Source of the DNA: Achatina immaculata
Taxonomy: Eukaryota; Mollusca; Gastropoda; Stylommatophora; Achatinidae
Assembly: GCA_009760885.1 (NCBI GenBank)
Contig: CM019693.1
Location: 46,878,751-46,942,750 of the forward strand
Reading direction: 5' to 3'
Length of the DNA stretch: 64,000 nucleotides
This document shows positions 56,915-64,000 of this stretch, piece by piece (the stretch's first letter is position 1; each line of letters starts with the position of its first letter). A model generated the notes under the pieces. That model saw only the letters and a program-made list of their open reading frames with translations, had not been told where the DNA came from and ran no database searches. The position numbers were made by a program, and so were the translations under genes.

Positions 56915-57475
56915 TAATCAGAAATAAGATAAAAACAAGAAATAAGATAACCACTGAAATACCAGAAAAACAGTGCGACAATGTAGTGGGAAAGGGCACA
57001 ACAAATGCTGTCTTCATGTTAAGAACATTGCCAGAAAGGACGATAGACGTTAAAACAGGTCTATATTTATGCTTCATTGACTACTATAAGGTGTTTGATA
57101 AAGTTAAACACACTGAAATACTAAAAATGTTGAAGGACATAAACATTGATGGGAAAGACTTGAGAATAATCATGAGAATGTACTGGGAAAAAAGCAGCTG
57201 TCAAAGTGGAGAGACGAATAGGAAAATACCAGAAGATAAGGGATGTGTTCTGTCACCTGACCTCTTCTCGCTATACAATTAAAATATAATGAAAAATATA
57301 GAGGACATGCTGGGAGTAGCAGTAGGAGGCGTCAATGTTAACAGCTTGTGATATGTAGACGAAACAGTGTTGATAGCCAAGAGTGAAAGGGAGATTCAAT
57401 CACTACTTAATACAGTGACAGGAAAGTGAAAAAATGGACTCAATCTTAACACGAAGAAAACAGTTGTGGTGACCA
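56915..57475 (+). pseudogene. RTE reverse transcriptase fragment (A-like, diverged)
   Basis: ISEKQ-like start, [38 protein letters not shown] (motif A Asp present), [29 protein letters not shown], then stops, SL-stop-YVDETVLIAKS (YADD turned to YVDE) and LNTKKTVVVTMV, where the 22-bp array begins. The RT core is broken and the C-terminus replaced by the array. Confidence 0.82.
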
Positions 57476-57477
57476 TG

Positions 57478-58190
57478 GTGCAGACGGCATGCGCAGTGGC
57501 AGGGTCAGGGATGTGCAGTGGCAGAGTCAGGCATGCGCAGTGGCAGAGTCAGGGATGTGCAGTGGCAGAGTCAGGCATGTGTCGGGACAGAGTCAGACAT
57601 GCGCAGTGGCAGAGTCAGGCATGCATAGTGACAGAGTCAGGCATACGCAGTGGCAGAGTCAGGCATGCGCAGTGACAGAGTCAGGCATGCGCAGTGGCAG
57701 AGTCAGGCATGTGCAGTGGCAGGGTCAGGCATGCGCAGTGGCAGGGTCAGGCATGTGCAGTGGCAGAGTCAGGCATGTGCAGTGGCAGAGTCAGGCATGT
57801 GTCGGGACAGAGTCAGACATGCGCAGTGGCAGAGTCAGGCATGCATAGTGACAGAGTCAGGCATACGCAGTGGCAGAGTCAGGCATGCGCAGTGGCAGAG
57901 TCAGGCATGCGCAGTGGCAGGGTCAGGCATGTGCAGTGGCAGAGTCAGGCATGTGTCGGGACAGAGTCAGACATGCGCAGTGGCAGAGTCAGGCATGCAT
58001 AGTGACAGAGTCAGGCACACGCAGTGGCAGAGTCAGGCATGCGCAGTGGCAGAGTCAGGCATATGCAGTGACAGAGTCAGACATGCGCAGTGGCAGAGTC
58101 AGGCATGCATAGTGACAGAGTCAGGCATGCGCAGTGGCAGAGTCAGGCATATGCAGTGACAGAGTCAGGCATGCGCAGTGGCAGAGTCCG
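57478..58190. repeat. 22-bp minisatellite, about 32 copies
   Basis: Unit GCAGTGGCAGAGTCAGGCAT GC with GTGTCGGGACAG and GCATAGTGACAG variants. A five-to-six-unit block (with TGTCGGGACAGAGTCAGACA, then TGCATAGTGACAGAG) recurs at about 57573, 57799 and 57950. It begins directly after the RTE codons TVVVTM. Confidence 0.97.
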
Positions 58191-59645
58191 CATAGTGTTA
58201 ACACCAGTTTTCACTTGTTTGCACTTTGAGAGCGAATAAGCACTTCCTTATATTAAATATCGTACAATGAACAAACATTTTAAAAAATATTCATACTCTA
58301 AGACTGATGAAAACTCTAGCACAGAACAAATGGAGCGATGTATTTTCTACTCAAGAATCTTCATCATATCTTGAGATAGGAAAACAATTTCGCGATATCA
58401 AAGATAATAAAAATAACGAAACAACAAATAAACACAAAAAGGCACTTAACTGACAGAGATCTTCTTGGATAAGGCGTTGAGGGCGATCACGTGAGGCTCA
58501 CCAGGTGTACTACGGCATGAGGGGAGCATCATCGCTCACGTGATCCGCATGTGGAATGCACAGTCATATGGAGAAGCCTCTCGGTGATTCATGATAATAT
58601 CGTTCCACTGAATAGCACGTGCTGATGTCATAAAGCTAGTGTTTCATGTGGATATTATATGTGATTCCATATTTATCTTGAGATACGGATCCTGGCAGCA
58701 TCCAGAGGTGCGGTAGCACCGGGGAGCCCGTGGAGAGATGGAGAGAGAGCAATAGCAGGAGCTGTGAGATTATTAGTGCTTTAGCACATGTGAATATTCA
58801 TGTAGGTGAGGAGGAGAGTCAGTGCACTGGCAGATAGATAAATTAATGGAGAGATAGCGGTGTAGATTCGCTGCAGTGGCTGCAGTATACATAAGTGCGT
58901 TGGCACACCTTGGAGAAGTACAATTTGTTTTTTGATGGGGGAGAGGCCAGGATAGCCAAGGCCCGGTTATCTGTTTCTTTAGTTATGTAGTTAAGAGTAT
59001 TGCATTAGGTTGATATCATGGCTGATTATATCTTATGAAATGTGTTGTATGTTATGTGAAATGTAGTGCACCTGTGACTGACATGATCTATGTAGTTTTG
59101 AGTAATAAAACATTTAGTATTTTAATGGCTGACTTGGTAATGTCTATGGCATGTTGTTGTAATGTGATATATGTAACATAATGTTCAACTGGCATACAGT
59201 ATCCTGGTTGTCGGCCGCGGAGATGTTAGAGCCTGGCCCCACAGTAGGGTAGTACATTTAGGTCATGGATTGCGGGTAACAGCTGGGTTTCGGTTATATC
59301 CCTTCCCCAATTCATCCCTAATTGTAACTTAAACACCCGCTAAGTTTACAGCGTCAACAAATAACGTTTTTTTAAAAAAATCCATTGGGCAAAAGAAAAA
59401 AAAAGGGGCTGTACAGAATCAACTCACTCTTATCTGTTGCTACTTGGTCTGCTTTCTGTACCATCTGAACGATGTTTGCCTGTGGTGAATCGCTTTGTTT
59501 ACGGCCATCCATAGATTTTCCGTAATCTTATATTGTAAAGTAAAGCTAGGGAAAGTGTAGCCGGTTCAAAATTTACTTGTAGGATTCATTTTAATGATGC
59601 CGGGCGGTCTCCGTCTCCTCTGAATATCTTATTTTATATCTTATA
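58191..59645. other. no gene recognised; one inverted repeat with paired E-boxes
   Basis: About 1.45 kb without recognisable protein or transposon. 58485-58495 and 58535-58545 form an 11-base inverted repeat (GATCACGTGAG / CTCACGTGATC), each arm holding CACGTG. The rest is mixed sequence with AATAAAAC at 59104. Confidence 0.45.
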
Positions 59646-59649
59646 TCCT

Positions 59650-60275
59650 TCCCGTGCCGTTAAACGTCACATAGGGCTCGCAAAGTAGTTTGCCAACTGT
59701 ATCTGTTTTCGGCGAGCTTTTCAACCTCATCAAGGGATTTTATGTCTATTAATTTGGCCTCTCTTAACAGTGTCCTCTTTAGAGTTTCGCGTGGTCTGCC
59801 TCTTTTTCTTTGGGCTGTCGTGTTCCACTTGATAGTTTGTTTTGTGATTCTCTGAACTTTTCTTCTCATCACGTGATCAACATATGTCCATCTCCTTTTC
59901 CTGATCACCTATGAGACTGGTTGTTGTTTGCTCATCTGTCTCACCTCTGCATTGTTCTTGAATTCGTTCCACCTGATGCTGAATATTTTCCTTATGCATG
60001 TTTTCAAAAGATTCTAATTTCTTGTCTATTTCCTTAGTTGTTTTCCAGCTTTCACATGCGTAAATGAGGGTGGATATTACATTTGAATTGAATAGTCTTA
60101 ACTTAGTTTTTGTGCTTATAACTTTAGAGTGCCATATGTTCTCAACATTCTTGAAGATCGATGCTGTTCTATTTAGCTGCCAGGGTATGCAAATTGATTG
60201 ACTTCTTCAATATCTGTCCCTTCTAAGTGAATTTTTGCCATTTTGATTAATAAGAAGTTTCATTATTTTTGTCAT
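59650..60275 (-). pseudogene. RTE group E 3' end
   Basis: Minus strand: RRWTYVDHVMRRKVQRI, then RKRGRPRETLKRTLLREAK, then LAENRYSWQTTLRALC, the typical C-terminal order of these elements. Its upstream part (60060-60270) matches 57-270, including GTGGATATTACATTTGAATT. Stops between blocks. Confidence 0.8.
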
Positions 60276-60276
60276 T

Positions 60277-60890
60277 TTAGTATTTGATGGCTGGCGAGTC
60301 ATGGGTTGAAAGAGTGCTGGTTATTCTATGGAGGCATATAATTACAACCAAGTAAATTAACAGGTTTGAGTTAAAGGATGAAGTATTACTAATGGATTTT
60401 AAATGGTAGGGGAGGGTGTTCCAGAGCTGTACTGCAAGGCTTTTCTTGTACAGATCAATCCTGGGTTTATGAAGAAGGCAGTAAATGCTGGCTATGTCTA
60501 GTGTTACACGCAAACAGTGATCACATTGTGTGACAGAATTGTGTGAACAAACTTTGTTGAAAATGACTCTATATTTGAGGGGTAGAATTTTGAGTTGTTT
60601 GTGCTGATCTACAGTCTGTACTGGGTGTTTGTCACAAATAAGATTTAATGCTCGCTTGTGACGTGAGAGGAGCCTTTTTATGTTTGACACTGATCATCCA
60701 TCCCAGATTGTGGAACAGTAATCTAAGTGTGTTTGTATGTGTGATATGTAGTATATCTTTCGTGTGTCTTGGTTGATAAAGTGTTTAATTTTGGCTAATT
60801 GGTAAACTTTATGTGCATTCAAGTTTGTTAGGTTATGTATGTGAAAATTTCAAGTTAAATGCTGATCAATGATGGACTCTAGAATTTTAT
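60277..60890 (-). pseudogene. Jockey/CR1-like non-LTR element, C-terminal half
   Basis: Minus strand: the frame continues from KILESIIDQHLT (60888-60853), a stop, then NFHIHNLTNLNAHKVYQLAK, and 60690-60277 SNIKRLLSRHKRALNLI, LPLKYRVIFNKVC, KKSLAVQLWNTLPYHLK, the RAAR..LWN.LP order seen downstream of the RT in Jockey/CR1/RTE-independent clades. The other half is at 62303-63163, beyond the PLE insertion. Confidence 0.8.
60878..60890. repeat. 13-bp target-site duplication, left copy (PLE)
   Basis: TCTAGAATTTTAT, identical to 62290-62302. Taking out one copy with the element between restores the host RT frame KILES. Confidence 0.88.
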
Positions 60891-60984
60891 AACACAATAA
60901 TTGGTGTATAAGTATACAGCTATACACTAAGCACTGCAGTAAAGCTGTGATACCAGAATGTATAAAATCGGAAAAAAGTAGGAC

Positions 60985-61443
60985 ATCCTTGTCCACAGCC
61001 ACTTGAAGCAGAGCCTTACATATGTTGGCACCAGAAAATGTAACCGCCCCCGCTGCGTTACCCGCCCTGTAGTTTGGGAAACAAAAACAATCACCTTTCC
61101 CAAAACTATCCTCACTCTTCATGAGGGATTCACATGCGAGTCCCGAAATGTGATATATGTCATCGTTTGCAAAAGATGCAGGATAACATATATCGGTGAG
61201 ACTGGCCTCAGATTAGGGGACCGCATGCAAAAACATCTGTACGACATCGCCCAGCATGCTTCGAAACCAGTCCCAAATCATTTCAATGGTCTCAACCACA
61301 GAGGCAAATCTGATTTTCTGGTAACAGCCATTAAACAATGTCACGCAGATGACACAAGCCGCCTGGCACTTGAGAACCGCTGCATTCAAAATTATGGGAC
61401 ACTGGAACCACATTGGTTAAATTCGCTGTTTAGTTACACGTAA
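60985..61443 (+). pseudogene. PLE GIY-YIG endonuclease domain, intact frame, RT missing
   Basis: A frame of 146 codons: KQSLTYVGTRKCNRPRCVTR, PKTILTLHEGFTCESRNVIY, VIVCKRCRITYIGETGLRLG (the GIY-YIG core VIxC....YIGETG with the catalytic-type Arg RLGDRM), KHLYDIAQ, FLVTAIKQCHADD, ending LNSLFSYT. The domain is complete and open, unlike copy A, but nothing upstream supplies the RT; the start at 61003 is only the first ATG. It would not be translated as part of a functional element. Confidence 0.85.
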
Positions 61444-61705
61444 CATCATCTTTTTCAATCATTATAGTACCTCTCCAATAAATTCACCCCTTCTTACTTT
61501 TCAAACTTCCTCACAGCATCACTCTGCAACCCCGCTATTTTCTTTGCAACCCCTCTTCTCTGCAACCCCTCTTCCCCAATCACCTGTTTCAATTTCTCAT
61601 AGCTAGGCCAGTAGTGCGTCACTCTCTCTCCCCTCCCGGTTCCCCATCCACCACCCCCAGTTACAACCCACTGACCACATGTCACAGGTCTCTATTTAAA
61701 CAATT

Positions 61706-62120
61706 AAAATCACCAAAACCATAGAAAACAAGTTGAATTCTTTCCAGACTAAATGTTTACGTAGAATTAAAAAAAATATTTTGGCCAAACACCATAAGAA
61801 ATAACATCTTATTGGCAGAAATGCAGATGAAACCACTGACAACAATTATTGAGGAAAGACGCTGGCGATGGTTGGGACATGTGCTCCGAATGACTGACAA
61901 CTCACTACCAAAAATAGCACTAAGATGGACACCACAGGGGAGCAGAAGTAAGGGTAGACCAAAAGAGACATGGAGAAGAACAACAGAAAGGATGTTGAGC
62001 AATAGAGGGCTCACCTGGGCAAGAGCAGAAAAAAAGGCGAAAGACAGGCATTTGTGGAAAACCCTTGCGGAAGCCCCATGTGCCCTAGGCACTTAAGGTT
62101 CAGAGAGAGAGAGAGAGACT
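61706..62120 (+). pseudogene. RTE-D 3' end inserted in the PLE 3'UTR
   Basis: KITKTIENKLNSFQTKCLRR, EERRWRWLGHVLRMTDNSLP, SRSKGRPKETWRRTTERMLS, AKDRHLWKTLAEAPCALGT-stop, then (GA)n at 62103-62116. Nearly identical to 29112-29531. TTTAAACAATT at 61695-61705 and 62121-62131 is an 11-bp target duplication. Sequence between 61500 and 61690 and after 62133 is PLE 3'UTR. Confidence 0.9.
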
Positions 62121-62206
62121 CCTTTAAACAATTTTTTTTTTTTAGTATTCATGTGAATCTATACTTTATCTCCTCTCTCTATTTCTTCGTCCTGTATGTT
62201 TTTGTA

Positions 62207-62265
62207 TGATTAAGGCTCACGCCGAAACGTCACAACTTTGTAATCGTTAAGTAATAAAGCTGCTC
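62207..62265 (+). ncRNA. PLE tail motif (hammerhead-like half)
   Basis: TGATTAAGGCTCACGCCGAA then ACGTCACAACTTTGTAATCG, the same as 34446 but with the second stem weakened (ACAAC against GTAAT). Confidence 0.35.
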
Positions 62266-62302
62266 CTACTTTTTTCCGATTTTATACATTCTAGAATTTT
62301 AT

Positions 62303-63163
62303 GTTCATGAACATTTTCTATTGCCTTAGTCCTAGCACAAAGCTGTAGTGAAGTTTTTGTTGTATTCTGCAGTTTCTGTCTTGTAGTGATGAGCATGGAT
62401 TTTATTTTGTTGGTATTTATCAACATATCATTTTTATTACTCCATTTAATCAAACTGTTTATATCATTTTGGATCGTTGTCTGTAGTTTATTGATGTCAT
62501 AGTCACTATTGTAAACAGCACAGTCATCAGTAAAAAGATTACATGAAGAGAACTTTAAATGTAGTGATAATTCGTTAATGTAGATAGCAAAGGGAAGAGG
62601 TCCAAGAACCGAGCCTTGAGGAATACCAGTATCAACCACAGAAGAGCCAGATATTTTGTTTCTAAAGCAAACTACTTGTTTTCTACCTGAGAGAAAAGAT
62701 GTAATAAATTTTGTTATGTCAGGGTGTAATCTTCCAGCTTTTTTGCAAGAATTTCATGATCATTCATGTCGAAGACTTTCTTGAAATCAGCAAAGACAGC
62801 ACCACACAATTTGTCATCATTTATATTAGACAGCCAGCTTTCTGTCATTTTAGTTAATGCTGTGTGGCAGGAGTAATTTGGTCTAAAACCTAATTGGCTG
62901 TCTATACGTAGATTGTTTTCTTGCTTGTGGAGTAGTGTTAACTTTTGTATATGTTTTTCAAGAGGTTTAGATAATGATGACAGAATGGATATGGGTCTAT
63001 AGTTTGAGAGCTCACTAGTCTGTCCAAGTTTAAAAAGAGGAAACACTTTGGCGAGTTTAAAAGTGTCATGGAAATAATGTTTGTCAATGCACAAATTGTA
63101 CGAGTGGAAGTCACTAAGTAACTCGCAAATGCCTGTTACAAAAAAAAAAAAAACAAAAAACAA
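62303..63163 (-). pseudogene. Jockey/CR1-like non-LTR element, reverse transcriptase half
   Basis: Minus strand: KLAKVFPLFKLGQTSELSNY, RPISILSSLSKPLEKHI (fingers), LGFRPNYSCHTALTKMTESW, GAVFADFKKVFDMNDHEIL (motif A, Asp present), then a frame change near 62680, TGIPQGSVLGPLPFAIYINE (motif B), CNLFTDDCAVYNS (motif C, TDD: Ala changed to Thr but both Asp kept), NKLQTTIQNDINSLIKW, then KNVHEHKILE where the PLE entered. IPQGSVLGP and FADD-type motifs place it with Jockey/CR1-type RTs. The 5' end is cut at 63150 by an A-rich run and a mariner. Confidence 0.88.
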
Positions 63164-63169
63164 AACTAA

Positions 63170-64000
63170 ATGCGACAGTAATTTGAAAACTTTTAATTAA
63201 AAAAAATTTTAACCGACACTATTCCCCTATTTCTCAACGTAATCGCCACTAGCATTGATACATGTGTCAAATCGTGTAGTCAGTGATGCAATACCCATGG
63301 CGTGAAAATCAGGAGTCCGATTTCTGAACCATTTTTTTTTTTTACTTCTGTTTCAACCTCTTCGTCACTCGAGAATATTCTTCCGCCAAGGTGGTTTTTC
63401 AATGGACCAAACAGGTGAAAATTTACAAATGACACTCATGTCCTATGTGGCAGCTATTTTAATCAACAACCCTCGCCACACACGTGGTAAAATTATCTAG
63501 CAAGCCCATGCAGGCATTAAAAAAACAGGTGAAAATCACTTGGAGCTAAGTCAGGACTTTAGGGTGGATGTTCAAGAACTTCCCAACCCAACTGGCTAAT
63601 TTTCTCTTGGGTTAACCAAGCCGTATGTGGTCTGGCATTGTCATGAAGAAGAAGCACACCTCTAGTCAGCAGACTAGGACGTTTTCTTCGAATTACATCC
63701 CTTATCATCGACAGAACTTCACAGTACGATACAGCATTCACTGTCACCATACTTCTGGAACTTGGTTAATAACACTCCTTGATAATCCCAGAACACTGTC
63801 AGCATAACCTTCCCCGCAGTAGGCGTGTTTTTGTTTTGTTTTGCGCATGGCGATGACGGGTGTTTCCGTTGCATTGAGGGACGTTTTGATTCGAGTTGGT
63901 AGTAGTGCACCCAAGATTCGACTCCAGTAATAATCCTTTGGAGCATGTCTTCACCTTCATATGCGTAATGACAGATATGCTGCAATGACAAACCAGATCG
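63170..64000 (-). pseudogene. mariner-type transposase, runs off the window
   Basis: Minus strand, partial: a block at 63991-63719 with ITGVESWVHYYQLESKRPS (first Asp position reads VES where TDES/GDE is usual), AGKVMLTVFWDYQGVLL, then a frame change, then 63750-63559 with LLLHDNARPHTAWLTQEKIS (second Asp) and LGWEVLEHPP; the third (YSPDLAPSDFHLF type) is degraded in 63540-63400 (LGPSLGSK..FHLF). It probably extends to an end near 63165. The N-terminus lies beyond base 64000. Confidence 0.82.

Larger units (their letters stand above)
60891..62289 (+). mobile_element. Penelope-like element, truncated, with inverted terminus
   Basis: The left end (60895-60985, GCACTGCAGTAAAGCTGTGA, then ATGTATAAAATCGGAAAAAA) is the reverse complement of the 3' end of PLE copy A (34505-34585) and, over 28 bases, of this element's own right end. 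The GIY-YIG half follows in plus orientation, then the 3'UTR, split by an RTE-D piece (61706-62120), then the tail 62133-62289. Bracketed by a 13-bp target duplication. Confidence 0.9.

Overview
This is a stretch of metazoan (eukaryotic) genome, AT-rich and gene-poor. The signs are spliced host exons with canonical GT/AG borders, a polyadenylation signal followed by a GT-rich stretch, DDE/D transposons with TA target sites, EN-RT non-LTR retrotransposons, Penelope-like elements (PLEs) with a C-terminal GIY-YIG domain, and about 16 long minisatellite arrays. No bacterial operons, RBSs or tRNAs were seen. An invertebrate is likely; a mollusc such as a cephalopod would fit the PLE/RTE/mariner mix and the repeat load, but the species is inference.

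Host genes: only two are visible, both on the + strand. (1) The last two coding exons of an unidentified gene (11988-12108 and 15079-15165, stop, 3'UTR, AATAAA at 15429). Its last intron holds an antisense RTE retrotransposon. (2) The first two coding exons of a probable matrix metalloproteinase: signal-peptide exon 49032-49163 and a peptidoglycan-binding-like prodomain exon 55261-55349. They join in phase 0 across a ~6.1 kb intron filled with RTE copies. The rest of this gene was not found downstream.

Layout: 0-7 kb, RTE-type fragments, some nested. 6.8-8.5 kb, a 21-23 bp minisatellite. 8.7-11.5 kb, two decayed mariner-family transposons. 12-15.5 kb, end of host gene 1. 15.5-16.4 kb, a 34-bp minisatellite. 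16.6-20.9 kb, a nearly identical ~2.18 kb tandem duplication carrying PLE 3' ends. 20.9-23.5 kb, a 32-bp minisatellite grown inside a PLE 3'UTR. 23.5-29.7 kb, RTE, Tc1, RNase H and RT relics. 30.4-34.6 kb, a PLE interrupted by an RTE piece. 34.8-35.3 kb, a 35-bp minisatellite that was the target of a 4.6 kb inverted-dimer PLE (35.28-39.89 kb). 39.97-42.3 kb, a 21-bp minisatellite. 42.4-45.2 kb, a mariner inside an RTE fragment, itself interrupted by an unknown 1.17 kb insert. 45.5-48.5 kb, five more arrays. 49-55.35 kb, start of the metalloproteinase gene. 55.5-58.2 kb, RTE pieces and a 22-bp array. 59.6-63.2 kb, a Jockey/CR1-like retrotransposon split by a PLE that is itself split by an RTE-D 3' end. 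63.2-64 kb, a mariner running off the window.

For reference I sort the RTE-like non-LTR sequences into groups A-F by resemblance within this window; these labels are mine and not database names. Nearly every transposase or RT reading frame is broken, so the window reads as a graveyard whose nested insertions with target-site duplications allow the order of events to be read. I found no convincing new functional system. The most interesting signals are the recurrent inverted 3' segment at the 5' side of each PLE, a possible hammerhead-like relic in PLE tails, and a minisatellite traceable to a single seed unit in a transposon.
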